A DNA stretch of 47,175 nucleotides from an uncultured Eubacteriales bacterium (GCA_900545925.1 URAZ01000026.1:1-47175), one strand, 5' to 3'; positions 16,859-24,630 are shown, counted from the stretch's first letter. A program made the numbers and translations. Notes: generated by a model not told the origin, from the sequence alone.

Positions 16859-18010
16859 ATGGCAACAGAAAAGATCTATTATCAGGATGCGCACCAGGCG
16901 GCGTTTCAGGCGCGGGTGCTGTCCTGCCAGCCGGGAAAGCATGGCTATGACGTTGTGCTGGACAGAACCTGCTTTTATCCCGAGGGCGGCGGCCAGCCGG
17001 GTGACACCGGCTTCCTGTCCGGCGTCCGCGTGACCGACACGCATGAGCGCAGCGGTGAGATCGTCCACTTCTGTGAACAGCCGCTTGCCGAGGGGCAGAC
17101 CGTCGATGGGCAGATCGATTATGAGCGCCGCTTCGCGTTTATGCAGCTGCACTCCGGCGAACACATTCTCTCCGGCGTTGTCCACCGCCGCTTCGGCTAT
17201 GAAAACGTCGGCTTCCACATGGGCGCAGATTTTGTAACTATCGATTTTTCCGGCATGCTGACGCCAGAAGAGTTGTCCGCCGTCGAGGCGGAGGCCAACG
17301 AGTGGGTCTGGAAAAACGTTCCGATTGAGATCGCATACCCGGACGCAGAGGCACTGAAAACCATCCCCTACCGCAGCAAGAAGGAACTGACCGGGCAGGT
17401 GCGCATCGTGACGATTCCCGGCGCGGATATCTGTGCCTGCTGTGGTACGCATGTGTCAAATACCGGTGAGATTGGCCTCATCAAAATTTTCTCCTGCGTG
17501 AAGTTCCACGACGGTGTGCGGCTGGAACTTCTGTGCGGCAGACGTGCGCTCGCTTACCTCAGTGAGATCGCCGAGCAAAACCGGCGCGTGTCCGGTCTGC
17601 TGTCGGCAAAGCCGTTGGAGACGGCCGCCGCTGTGCAGCGGCTTTTGGATGCAGAGGCTGCGCAGAAGCAGCGCGCGGCCGGCTTGGAGGAAGCCGTATT
17701 TGCGCAGAAGGCGCAGGCGCTCATGGGGAAGGGGAATGTCCTGTTGTTTGAGCCGGCGATGAGTCCCGACAGCCTGCGGCGGCTGACCGATCTTGTCATG
17801 TCAGCCTGTGGCGGCCGCGCGGCCATTTTTGCAGGCAGCGATGCGGAGGGCTATAAATACGCTGTCGGCGAACAAAACGGCGATCTGCGGCAGTTGGTAA
17901 AAGATTTGAATGCACAGCTTCACGGGCGCGGCGGCGGCAAGCCGTTTTTTGTGCAGGGCAGCGTACAGACAGGCCGTGCGGAGATCGAAGCGTTCTTCGC
18001 GGGCCGCTGA
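16859..18010 (+). CDS. Alanyl-tRNA editing protein (AlaX type, with DHHA1 domain)
   Basis: 383 residues. It resembles the editing half of alanyl-tRNA synthetase without the catalytic half and should hydrolyse mischarged Ser- or Gly-tRNA(Ala). Visible elements: CFYPEGGGQPGDTG near residue 38; the zinc ligands H98-x3-H102 (LHSGEHILSG) and C194-x3-H198 (CCGTHVSNTGEI); and a C-terminal DHHA1 region ending GRGGGKPFFVQGS. This is the long AlaX form. The ATG follows AAGAGGTG. It is divergent from mgtE and 12 nt upstream of nudC, with which it likely forms an operon. Confidence 0.9.
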   Translation: MATEKIYYQDAHQAAFQARVLSCQPGKHGYDVVLDRTCFYPEGGGQPGDTGFLSGVRVTDTHERSGEIVHFCEQPLAEGQTVDGQIDYERRFAFMQLHSGEHILSGVVHRRFGYENVGFHMGADFVTIDFSGMLTPEELSAVEAEANEWVWKNVPIEIAYPDAEALKTIPYRSKKELTGQVRIVTIPGADICACCGTHVSNTGEIGLIKIFSCVKFHDGVRLELLCGRRALAYLSEIAEQNRRVSGLLSAKPLETAAAVQRLLDAEAAQKQRAAGLEEAVFAQKAQALMGKGNVLLFEPAMSPDSLRRLTDLVMSACGGRAAIFAGSDAEGYKYAVGEQNGDLRQLVKDLNAQLHGRGGGKPFFVQGSVQTGRAEIEAFFAGR

Positions 18011-18022
18011 GGAGGAACGTGT

Positions 18023-18847
18023 ATGCTGCAAGATTTGTATCCGCACGTTTATCACAATGAAATGGCTTGGAAAGCGCCCGCACCGGACGATATCGCACTG
18101 ATTTTCGCGCCGGATCGGACGATCTACTGCGGTCTGGAAGGCAGTACGCTCACGCTGCCCAGGATGCGCGATATAACAGACAGCGAGGTGCAGTACGCGT
18201 TTTCCATTGACGAAACAGCGTATTATCTCGTCTCCGCTCACCCCGGCGAGACAGACGCGTTCCGCTATCTTCCTTCCGCGTCGCTCCGCGCCATGACGGA
18301 CGGGACAAGCGCCGCCCTGTTCGCCGCCGCAGCGGGCGAGAGCCTGCACCGTTGGTATGATTCCCAGAAATTCTGTGGCAGATGCGGCGCGCGCATGGAA
18401 AAAAGTGCAGTAGAGCGCGCCATGGTCTGCCCGCAGTGCAAAAATACTGTCTATCCGAAAATCTGCCCGGCTGTGATCGCTGCCGTACACGACGGTGACC
18501 GGCTGCTGCTCACGCGCTATCGCGGACGCCCCTTCAAAAAATACGCGCTCATCGCCGGCTTCAATGAAATCGGCGAGTCGATCGAGGACACCGTGCACCG
18601 CGAGGTCATGGAGGAAGCAGGCCTCCGGGTCAAAAACCTCCGCTTCTACAAATCTCAGCCGTGGGTGTTCACCGATACGCTCCTCATGGGCTTCGTCTGC
18701 GAACTTGACGGCAGCGACAAAATTACCGTGCAGGAATCCGAACTGGCCGAAGCCGCATGGCATCTGCGCAGCGAACTGCCGGAGGATCATTCCAACATCA
18801 GCCTGACCGGCGAAATGATTGAGCAGTTCCGTCTGGGAAAGCTGTAA
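18023..18847 (+). CDS. nudC: NAD(+) diphosphatase, NudC-like Nudix hydrolase
   Basis: 274 residues. A zinc ribbon (C118, C121, C136, C139, in CGRC and CPQC) comes before a complete Nudix box starting at Gly179 (GFNEIGESIEDTVHREVMEE then AGL). SQPWVF after the box matches the SQPW block that marks the NADH pyrophosphatase subgroup. It would split NAD(H) into NMN(H) and AMP, and NudC enzymes can also remove NAD caps from RNA. The start follows AGGAGGAACGTGT. Confidence 0.9.
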   Translation: MLQDLYPHVYHNEMAWKAPAPDDIALIFAPDRTIYCGLEGSTLTLPRMRDITDSEVQYAFSIDETAYYLVSAHPGETDAFRYLPSASLRAMTDGTSAALFAAAAGESLHRWYDSQKFCGRCGARMEKSAVERAMVCPQCKNTVYPKICPAVIAAVHDGDRLLLTRYRGRPFKKYALIAGFNEIGESIEDTVHREVMEEAGLRVKNLRFYKSQPWVFTDTLLMGFVCELDGSDKITVQESELAEAAWHLRSELPEDHSNISLTGEMIEQFRLGKL

Positions 18848-18867
18848 CTACGCACCCTTTCAACGAA

Positions 18868-18901
18868 AAAACGCCAATGCCCAATGCGGCATTGGCGTTT
18901 T
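18868..18901. terminator. Bidirectional terminator between nudC and a convergent hypothetical gene
   Basis: AAAACGCCAATGCC (18868-18881) and GGCATTGGCGTTTT (18888-18901) form a 14-bp stem. T-runs lie on both strands, so it serves both converging genes. Confidence 0.9.
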
Positions 18902-18904
18902 CTG

Positions 18905-19324
18905 TTATGGCTGATCCATGTCGGAAATCAGAATATTGTCTGTCCCGTGAGCCTCGAATTCTGCGATGTAGTCGTCCATGCGGGAGACTAACTCCTCGTA
19001 ATTGTCGTTGGATACCGGCTGATACTCCATATCGCGCCGCGCAAGTTCTTCGGCAAGAATCTCATAGAATACCGTGTCCTCATAGTCCATGATGGCCTCA
19101 TGGATGCCGCCGTCTGAAAAGGCGCGGGAAGGTACGTCAGTCCCCTCATACCGTTCGACGAGCGATCCCATTCCCTGTTCCCGGCACAGCGCGAAGAGTT
19201 TGGACTCCAAATCGTCGTAATCCGCAAAGCGGTCGTCGCCGCGGGTCGAGTTGAGAATCCAGTTGCCGATGTAAACCATATCCAGAAGACGGCGGAACTC
19301 TTTTTTCGATAGATCGATCTGCAT
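18905..19324 (-). CDS. Conserved-looking hypothetical protein, acidic, 139 residues
   Basis: I do not recognise a named family. The protein begins MQIDLSKKEFRRLLDMVYIG, is rich in Asp and Glu, has no signal peptide or membrane segment, and ends in DDYIAEFEAHGTDN. It looks like a soluble helical cytoplasmic protein. The ATG at 19324 follows AGAGGAGG, and the gene ends at a shared bidirectional terminator; both support a real gene. Confidence 0.8.
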   Translation of the reverse strand: MQIDLSKKEFRRLLDMVYIGNWILNSTRGDDRFADYDDLESKLFALCREQGMGSLVERYEGTDVPSRAFSDGGIHEAIMDYEDTVFYEILAEELARRDMEYQPVSNDNYEELVSRMDDYIAEFEAHGTDNILISDMDQP

Positions 19325-19413
19325 ACCAAAAGCCTCCTCTGCTAGGTTACTCTATTATATACACTTTGGACTTCATTTTCCACTGCAAATTTCTGTCTGC
19401 TCGCAGTTTTTGA

Positions 19414-19442
19414 TTGCCTGCCAGCGCGGTTCGGGTTATACT
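19414..19442 (+). promoter_or_regulatory. Promoter of the metallophosphoesterase gene
   Basis: TTGCCT (19414-19419), a 17-bp spacer and TATACT (19437-19442), 39 nt ahead of the start codon. Confidence 0.65.
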
Positions 19443-19480
19443 GAATAAAAAACCAGCTGCGACGCACAGGAGGAGCATAC

Positions 19481-20176
19481 ATGATCTGGCTGACAGGGGA
19501 CACGCATGGGCATTTTGAGCGGATTGAAGCGTTTTGCCGGGAAAAGCAGACCACAGTGGATGATATTCTGATCATTCTGGGTGATGCCGGGTTCAACTTC
19601 GGCGGCGGGGCCCGTGATCTGGCTCTGAAAACATATGCGTCGCAGTTCCCCATTACAATCTTCTCCCTGCACGGCAACCGGGAAAACCGGCCGCAGAACA
19701 TTCCGGGCTATGGAGAGGGGACTTTTTGCGGCGGAAAAATCTTATATGAGCCGCAGTTTCCGAATTTGCTGTTCGCCGTGGACGGCGAGGTGTACCGGTT
19801 CGGCGGAAGGAACTGTCTCGCCGTCGGCGGAGCGTACTCCACGGGCAAGGCCTACAGGCTTGCAAAGGGAATGGGATGGTGGCCGGACGAGCAGCCGTCA
19901 GAGAAAACCAAACGGCACGTTGAGCAGCTGCTAGACGCCCGCGGATGGCAGATGGACATGGTACTGACGCACACCTGCCCGCTGCGCTACAAACCGCTCG
20001 AAGCGCTCAAGCCTGATCTTGACCAGTCCACGGTCGATAGCACAACGGAGGCATGGATGGATAAAATCGAAGAACGGCTGGATTACAAACGCTGGTACTG
20101 CGGGCATTTCCATACGGACAAAACCGTCGGGCGGCTGCGGATTTTATTTCAGGAATTCGTGCCGCTGGGGGAATAG
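19481..20176 (+). CDS. Metallophosphoesterase (calcineurin-like)
   Basis: 231 residues. It has the metal-binding motifs of the calcineurin-like family: TGDTHGHF (residues 5-12), ILGDAGFNFG (about 33) and SLHGNREN (about 64), then a late THTCP and YCGHFHTD. These bind two metal ions and hydrolyse phosphomonoesters or diesters. The substrate cannot be told. It has its own promoter and an AGGAGG ribosome binding site and appears to be a single-gene unit. Confidence 0.87.
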   Translation: MIWLTGDTHGHFERIEAFCREKQTTVDDILIILGDAGFNFGGGARDLALKTYASQFPITIFSLHGNRENRPQNIPGYGEGTFCGGKILYEPQFPNLLFAVDGEVYRFGGRNCLAVGGAYSTGKAYRLAKGMGWWPDEQPSEKTKRHVEQLLDARGWQMDMVLTHTCPLRYKPLEALKPDLDQSTVDSTTEAWMDKIEERLDYKRWYCGHFHTDKTVGRLRILFQEFVPLGE

Positions 20177-20259
20177 AACTCTGGCGGCAGGCGCTCTCGT
20201 TCGGACTCCCCGTTCAGGAGGAGCCTTTGGGGGCGGTTGCTCCTGCGATTTGAATAGAA

Positions 20260-20294
20260 AAAACGCTGCGAACGAATTTCGTTCGCAGCGTTTT
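20260..20294 (-). terminator. Terminator of the tRNA-Gly gene
   Basis: A 17-bp perfect palindrome arm pair (20260-20276 and 20278-20294, core CGCTGCGAACGAA) begins at the tRNA CCA end. On the minus strand it is followed by more T. It may also serve the convergent phosphoesterase gene. Confidence 0.8.
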
Positions 20295-20369
20295 GGAGCG
20301 GGTGACGAGGCTCGAACTCGCTACCTCCACCTTGGCAAGGTGGCGCTCTACCGGATGAGCTACACCCGC
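20294..20369 (-). tRNA. tRNA-Gly, anticodon GCC, CCA encoded
   Basis: On the minus strand the acceptor GCGGGTG (20369-20363) pairs with CACCCGC (20304-20298). The anticodon stem CCACC/GGTGG holds the loop TTGCCAA with anticodon GCC, and the T-loop is GTTCGAGCC. The 3' CCA is in the DNA (20296-20294). A cloverleaf folds without defects. Confidence 0.97.
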
Positions 20370-20387
20370 ATCTCAAATGCAGGTATG

Positions 20388-20415
20388 ATTATAGCAGAAT
20401 ATCCGAAAAAGTCAA
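20388..20415 (-). promoter_or_regulatory. Promoter of tRNA-Gly
   Basis: TTGACT (20415-20410), a 16-bp spacer and TATAAT (20393-20388) on the minus strand, 18 nt upstream of the mature tRNA. Confidence 0.8.
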
Positions 20416-20431
20416 GTGTTTTTTTGAAAAT

Positions 20432-21013
20432 TCATGGCAGCATATAGGGCTGCAGCGTGCGGAAGATGAGGTTGAAGACTTGCTCGTCCAGTTCTGGCGT
20501 GTCTTGCAGATCGCCGCAGAGAACATGAGAGACAAAGCTGAGAATCGTCTCAAATATGTGCGCCATCAGAAGCCAGCTGTCATGCGAGGAGACGAAATAC
20601 CGGCTGAGTCGGGCCTGAAGCTGCTGATAGTTGCGGTGGTGCAGTTCGTGGGCGCTGGCAAGGAACTGCGCGGAGTAATAATAGCGCAGATAAAACCGGG
20701 TGTCGTCCGGCTGGGCCAGGCAGAAGCGCCACACCGGCTCCCACAGCGCGTGGCAGCGCTGCTCCAGCGGCTGGCCGGGTTTGTCCATCACGTCCAGATT
20801 CTTCAGGACGGTCTGCACAAAGCGCATATCGGTACGGTTGAACGCAGCCTGCAGCAGCCCGTCCTTGCTGCCAAAATTGCGATAGATATAAACCTCGTTG
20901 CACGGCACTTCCGCCGCGATCAGCTTGGTCGTTGTGCGGTCAAGTCCGTCGCGCGCAGCAACACGAACGACCGCGTCAAGCAGCAATTCTCGGTAATTCT
21001 CTTTGAACGCCAT
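20432..21013 (-). CDS. TetR/AcrR-family transcriptional regulator
   Basis: 193 residues. The N-terminal helix-turn-helix (about 8-55) reads RELLLDAVVRVAARDGLDRT then IYRNFGSKDGLLQAAF, the usual TetR layout. The C-terminal ligand domain is not assignable. It has its own promoter. No effector gene shares its strand immediately downstream, since the next feature is the tRNA, so it may repress itself and a distant target. Confidence 0.88.
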   Translation of the reverse strand: MAFKENYRELLLDAVVRVAARDGLDRTTTKLIAAEVPCNEVYIYRNFGSKDGLLQAAFNRTDMRFVQTVLKNLDVMDKPGQPLEQRCHALWEPVWRFCLAQPDDTRFYLRYYYSAQFLASAHELHHRNYQQLQARLSRYFVSSHDSWLLMAHIFETILSFVSHVLCGDLQDTPELDEQVFNLIFRTLQPYMLP

Positions 21014-21051
21014 AGCCGAACCTCCTGAAAGCGAAGCATTTATTTTGACAT

Positions 21052-21080
21052 ACTATACTACGCAGGCCGGAAAAAATCAA
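21052..21080 (-). promoter_or_regulatory. Promoter of the first TetR gene
   Basis: TTGATT (21080-21075), a 17-bp spacer and TATAGT (21057-21052) on the minus strand. The ribosome binding site AGGAGG follows at 21020-21025. Nothing else is seen in the gap up to 21179. Confidence 0.7.
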
Positions 21081-21179
21081 GGTAATTGCTGTAAAACATG
21101 CAAAATCTGGACGCAAAAGCCTGTTTTCTGGACAGCCTGCAAACTAAGCGCGCCGGCAAGGCGGCTTGACTGCGGACCC

Positions 21180-21806
21180 TTATTTCCATTCCGGTTCGCC
21201 GGTTTCCTGCGCCGCTTCCGCTGCATAGCCCCGGCGCTGGTGTGCCTTTGCAATGTGATAGCCGATCTCCGGCAAAATCGAGCCGTTGATGTTCTGCATG
21301 GTCAGTCCGCAGTCACCGATCATCTCGCCAGTCCCCTTCAGACAGACTGCCCACAGCCCGAAGCCGAACACGCGGTAGCGCTCCATGTTTTTACGAATCC
21401 AGTTCTGCACCCGCGTTTCATCAAATGTATAAGGATAGCGTCAGTTGACAAGGACACACATGCCCGCAGGACGCACCGGCCCGCCTTTCGCGGCGTTATC
21501 GTCCTTGACAGGCGACAGCCTGCCTGCGTCCTCTGCCTTGCGAAAAACGCGCCGGAGCGCCCGGCGGGTCTTCGAGTTTTCCCGGAGCATGGACGGCAGA
21601 TGACAAGGCAGACGAGGCAGATGGGCCGACGCCCATCAACGAGGATAACGCAGCCAGCTGCTGTTCAGGCCCGGAAAAACCATGTGTGCCCTTGTCAACT
21701 GACGCTAGTGCTGCATGATATCGGAGCCGGCCAGCACGGCATACAGCGCGTCAAAGTCCTCCGGCGCAAGTTCCCGCAGGAGCAAGCGTTCCGTTTCAAG
21801 CTTCAT
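21180..21806 (-). pseudogene. GNAT-family acetyltransferase split by a mobile element and missing its C-terminus
   Basis: The N-terminal piece (21806-21708) encodes MKLETERLLLRELAPEDFDA and on to MQH, then hits a stop made by the inserted DNA. The rest resumes at 21435. Removing the 268-bp insert and one TA gives the seamless junction MQHYPYTFDETRVQNW, a typical RimJ/RimL-like start. It continues through the acetyl-CoA loop (HQRRGYAAEAA) and then breaks into QETGEPEWK and a stop at 21180. The last third of the domain is therefore lost in a second lesion. The start codon overlaps the methyltransferase stop (ATGA), so it was the last gene of that operon. Confidence 0.9.
21438..21705. mobile_element. 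268-bp non-coding miniature element (MITE-like) with TA target duplication
   Basis: The ends are 25-bp inverted repeats with one mismatch: GCGTCAGTTGACAAGGACAC at 21438 and its near complement ending at 21705. TA dinucleotides flank both sides (21436-21437 and 21706-21707), the target preference of the IS630/Tc1-mariner group. No transposase is encoded inside. It lies within the acetyltransferase gene. Confidence 0.88.
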
Positions 21807-22564
21807 CGTTTTGCACCCACCAGCAGGAAGCGGTGAATGCGGCCCTCGATGCAGCCGTTCTCTTCCAAAATTCGCTGGGCGCGCAGCAGATTATCCATGC
21901 AGCGGTCCACTGAGAAACCGGGGAATTCCCACTCAATAATGCGCGCGAACCAGACGAGCGCACCGATGTCAAAGAATTTGATCGGACGGAAGCACTCCTG
22001 CGCATCAAGAAGTTCAAAGCCTGCGGCAGAGAATTGTCTGCACGCAATTTCAAGATACTGCTCCGGGAACGGAAGATCTGTCTTTCCTAAGAGCAATTCC
22101 ACCAGTTCGCGGTCGTTTTCCGCGCCGACCTGCTCCGTGATGAAAAGTCCGCCGGGCTTCAAGATGCGGCGCAGCTCCTGCACGTTGAAATCTCCGTGGC
22201 GGTTTATCACAATGTCAAACGCGGAGTCGTCAAACGGGAGTGCATCTTTTCCGTCTCCCGCGCGGAAATCAATGCCGAGCGGCAGAAGCGTCTGTTTGCA
22301 CAGCTGTACGTTCGGCGGATAGGCCTCTGCTGCACTCGTATTTTCATACGGATGATGCAGGGACAGCAAAAATTCTCCGCCACCGGTATCGATATCCAGC
22401 AGCTTCATTTCCGGCTTCAGGTGCTCCAGTACAATGCGCTGGTAGTCCCACGGCAGGTCTGTTTCCTCCGTATATCTTCCCGCAATGTGCGAAAAGTCCC
22501 AGCCATGGATATGTGCAGCGTTCTCTTCCTGCTTCCAGCTGCTGCGCAGTTCTGTCTCATTCAT
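21803..22564 (-). CDS. Class I SAM-dependent methyltransferase
   Basis: 253 residues. Motif I is LLDIDTGGGEFLL (about 58-70), followed by an acidic loop and ALPFDDSAFDIVINRHGDF (motifs II-III). This is the Methyltransf_11 type, which methylates small molecules or RNA; the target is not evident. The ATG at 22564 follows AAAAGGAGGAAAATAACG. It overlaps the hydrolase gene upstream by 8 nt and the GNAT gene downstream by an ATGA, so the three were an operon. Confidence 0.85.
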   Translation of the reverse strand: MNETELRSSWKQEENAAHIHGWDFSHIAGRYTEETDLPWDYQRIVLEHLKPEMKLLDIDTGGGEFLLSLHHPYENTSAAEAYPPNVQLCKQTLLPLGIDFRAGDGKDALPFDDSAFDIVINRHGDFNVQELRRILKPGGLFITEQVGAENDRELVELLLGKTDLPFPEQYLEIACRQFSAAGFELLDAQECFRPIKFFDIGALVWFARIIEWEFPGFSVDRCMDNLLRAQRILEENGCIEGRIHRFLLVGAKR

Positions 22565-23189
22565 CGTTATTTTCCTCCTTTTTTGTCTGTGTCTGCCCAT
22601 TCAAAATCCAGGCATTCAAAAATTGCAGCTGTTCCTCCGTGTGGAACCAGTGCTCTCCATCCAGCATGACGGTCAACTCTGCGCGAAATTTTCTTGCAAA
22701 ATCCGATATAGTTTCCATATCGGTCAGGTTATCCCGCGCTCCATGCAGAATACGGGTCGGGACGCGCCACGAAACCGGATGCTCACGCACATAGCATAAA
22801 TACCGCCATGACAGCGTTTCGCCGAACGGCGTCGGAATCTCCTGCTTTTCCGCAAGTTCCTGCTCAGTCACATCTGCCCCTGCCATCATGCTGCGGATCA
22901 GCTTCTCCATATCTGCGACCGGAGAAATCAGATACGCCGCATCGACCAGCGTTTCATCCAGCGCAGACAGCGAGAAAAATGCACCGATGCTGTTTGCAAT
23001 CAGCGTGAGGCTGCCGCAGCGCTGGCGCAGGGCAGCGAAAAACGGCGGGAATTCTTCTTTGGCCTCCCACGGGGTCTGCGCACGGTAATCAAAACCGATC
23101 ACCTCACTGTCCGGGAACAGGGACTTATAGTGCTCCGCCTCCGCTGGCGAGCCGCCATTTCCGTGGACGTATACAACAATATGCTTCAT
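22557..23189 (-). CDS. Alpha/beta hydrolase
   Basis: 210 residues. It begins MKHIVVYVHGNGGSPAEAEH, with an oxyanion HGNGG. The nucleophile elbow is probably IANSIGAF (Ser about 71), and the catalytic acid and base are in RILHGARDNLTD and DGEHWFHTEEQ. It looks like a small serine hydrolase of the RBBP9/YdeN style. The ATG is chosen after GGAAGGAG, dropping five upstream codons. The substrate is unknown. Confidence 0.82.
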   Translation of the reverse strand: MKHIVVYVHGNGGSPAEAEHYKSLFPDSEVIGFDYRAQTPWEAKEEFPPFFAALRQRCGSLTLIANSIGAFFSLSALDETLVDAAYLISPVADMEKLIRSMMAGADVTEQELAEKQEIPTPFGETLSWRYLCYVREHPVSWRVPTRILHGARDNLTDMETISDFARKFRAELTVMLDGEHWFHTEEQLQFLNAWILNGQTQTKKEENNDE

Positions 23190-23207
23190 CGTAACTCCTT
23201 CCAAATT

Positions 23208-23453
23208 TCAAACACTGCCGTTGATAATCCCGGCATAGACGGCCTCCGGGATCATCGGCGACCCGATTCGCGCCAATAGCGCCGCGTCGATCACGCCGGT
23301 CTGCCCGTACTGCCGTCCGGCCTGCTTCACAAGTTCCAGCCGCGGGCCAGTCACGGCCGCGGCCTCCTGCATACCGTCCAAGAACGCACGAGTAATGTGC
23401 AGCGTGTCGCTTTTCTCCCGCTTAGGGCTTCCGTTGAACATGAGAATCTTCAT
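23208..23453 (-). pseudogene. Flavodoxin-family NAD(P)H oxidoreductase with large internal in-frame deletion
   Basis: 81 residues. The start MKILMFNGSPKREKSDTLHI is the FMN-binding N-terminus of NADPH-dependent FMN reductase-like proteins. The second half (QYGQTGVIDAALLARIGSPM) resembles the far C-terminus of the same family. About 150 residues between them, including the rest of the FMN fold, seem to be missing. It cannot be a working flavoprotein. It lies between the 34-residue peptide and the hydrolase. Confidence 0.65.
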
Positions 23454-23488
23454 TTGTCCTGATCGGTTCCTCCTATCCGCTCCTTTAG

Positions 23489-23593
23489 TCAGACGAGGCC
23501 GATTGCCAGCAGCGCAAAGCTGCCGGAGAGCAGGGATAGTACCGCGTCGCAGGCGTCCGCCAGCGCTGGATGCTTCTTCATAAATGTTTTCAT
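23489..23593 (-). CDS. 34-residue hydrophobic peptide
   Basis: Sequence starts MKTFMKKHPALADACDAV and ends with a hydrophobic stretch rich in Leu, Ala and Ser, so it could span or sit on the membrane. It has a perfect AGGAGG ribosome binding site with 6-7 nt spacing. It lies 36 nt upstream of the flavodoxin remnant in the TetR operon. No family is recognised; it may be a real small protein or a fragment of a longer gene. Confidence 0.55.
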   Translation of the reverse strand: MKTFMKKHPALADACDAVLSLLSGSFALLAIGLV

Positions 23594-23649
23594 GCGTATC
23601 CTCCTGCAAAAAACGCAGTGCAAACCGGTTTTCACGGATTGCACTGCGT

Positions 23650-23844
23650 CTAAGCGTCTGGCTGTTTCAACTCTTCTATTTTTCCGTTCCGGAATCGAAT
23701 CACACAGCTGTATCTGCACTTTGGGCAGAACAGCGGAAAATCCTCCGGAACTGTATGCGGCCGGATCTGCGTCCTTGTTTTGCCGCCGCATTTGGGACAG
23801 CAGAGCCAGTCTGTTTTCCGGTTCGCAGCTATCCTCCACCTGAA
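23650..23844 (-). pseudogene. Cys-rich KTR protein without a usable start codon
   Basis: One minus-strand frame encodes WLCCPKCGGKTRTQIRPHTV, then FPLFCPKCRYSCVIRFRNGK and a stop at 23650. Two CPxC knuckles plus the KTR motif identify the Cys-rich KTR family, zinc-ribbon-like proteins common in gut Firmicutes. No ATG, GTG or TTG lies upstream before an in-frame stop at 23845. A Shine-Dalgarno-like GGAGGTGAT precedes a GTG in a different frame, so a frameshift near the 5' end is likely. Loss of function is inferred; use of ATA (23832) would be the alternative. Confidence 0.65.
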
Positions 23845-23860
23845 TCACCTCCGCTCGGCG

Positions 23861-24481
23861 TCAGTTGATAAGGCCGCGAAAAACCGCGTCGCGGTCAAAG
23901 CTTCCGTCTGCAAAGCCGGGGATTTCTTTGATGGATTTGCAGATGCTGACGCTGAAGCCTGTCAGAATCTGCCCGATCTCCCGGTCAGAGTATGGACAGT
24001 CTCCAGTTACGATCAGCGTGGACAGGCTGTGCACCACGAACCACAGGTTGCGGAAATAGAGATCGGCCTCTTCTTCGGTCATGCGGTAAATGTGCATCAG
24101 CGTCGGACGGACGAGCGTTTGCAGATGCTGCATGGATCGCATGGTGCCGGATTCCTGTCCCTGCGCCGGGGTTAAAAACAGGAAGCGGTAGAGTTCCGGC
24201 TCCTCCCGCGCAAAGCGGATATACTGCATGCCAACGCCAAGAAACGGGATTTTTTCCTTCAATCCTGCATCCGTATACCGGTCATACACGCGCATTGCAG
24301 CGACATAGACCGCCTGCCTGACGCTATCCATGGAGCCAAAGCCCGTGAAGATCGGCTGCGTAGATGTACCCAACTCGTCCGCCATCGTCTTTGCGGTCAG
24401 GCCGGCAATTCCCTTTGCCCGTACGACCCGCAGTGCCGCCGCCGTCATTTCTTCTTTCGTAAACTTGTTTTTCGGAGCCAT
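23861..24481 (-). CDS. TetR/AcrR-family regulator, probably autoregulated
   Basis: 206 residues. The N-terminal helix-turn-helix reads EEMTAAALRVVRAKGIAGLT and continues to GFGSMDSVRQAV; the C-terminal domain resembles TetR_C_33-like WHG types. It is the first gene of a minus-strand unit running through the KTR remnant, the peptide, the flavodoxin remnant, the hydrolase, the methyltransferase and the GNAT remnant. A 30-bp palindrome directly after its -10 element is the likely operator. Confidence 0.88.
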   Translation of the reverse strand: MAPKNKFTKEEMTAAALRVVRAKGIAGLTAKTMADELGTSTQPIFTGFGSMDSVRQAVYVAAMRVYDRYTDAGLKEKIPFLGVGMQYIRFAREEPELYRFLFLTPAQGQESGTMRSMQHLQTLVRPTLMHIYRMTEEEADLYFRNLWFVVHSLSTLIVTGDCPYSDREIGQILTGFSVSICKSIKEIPGFADGSFDRDAVFRGLIN

Positions 24482-24512
24482 TGCCCGCGCTCCTTCTCCG
24501 CAAAATAAAACG

Positions 24513-24542
24513 CTTGATGTATATCACTTGATATACATCAAG
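24513..24542. promoter_or_regulatory. 30-bp perfect palindromic operator of the second TetR
   Basis: CTTGATGTATATCA (24513-24526), spacer CT, and its exact reverse complement (24529-24542). It starts one base beyond the -10 box on the minus strand and covers the predicted transcription start, so a bound dimer would block initiation. Confidence 0.85.
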
Positions 24543-24543
24543 C

Positions 24544-24572
24544 ATTATACTATGGGAGCAAGCGATTGGCAA
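24544..24572 (-). promoter_or_regulatory. Promoter of the second TetR gene
   Basis: TTGCCA (24572-24567), a 17-bp spacer and TATAAT (24549-24544) on the minus strand. Confidence 0.8.
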
Positions 24573-24590
24573 CAGAAACTTCCAAAATCT

Positions 24591-24616
24591 TGCGCAGAAC
24601 ACTTGCCTTCTGCGCA
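24591..24616 (-). terminator. Terminator of the first RR-kinase-binding protein set
   Basis: TGCGCAGAA (24591-24599) and TTCTGCGCA (24608-24616) form a 9-bp stem. The minus strand continues AGATTTTGG. It lies 15 nt beyond the stop of the binding-protein gene. Confidence 0.7.
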
Positions 24617-24630
24617 GGGTCGGGCTGGCG

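Noticed and set aside
21438..21705. A small gene inside the mobile element
   Set aside because: No frame within the 268 bp has a start with a ribosome site and a meaningful protein.
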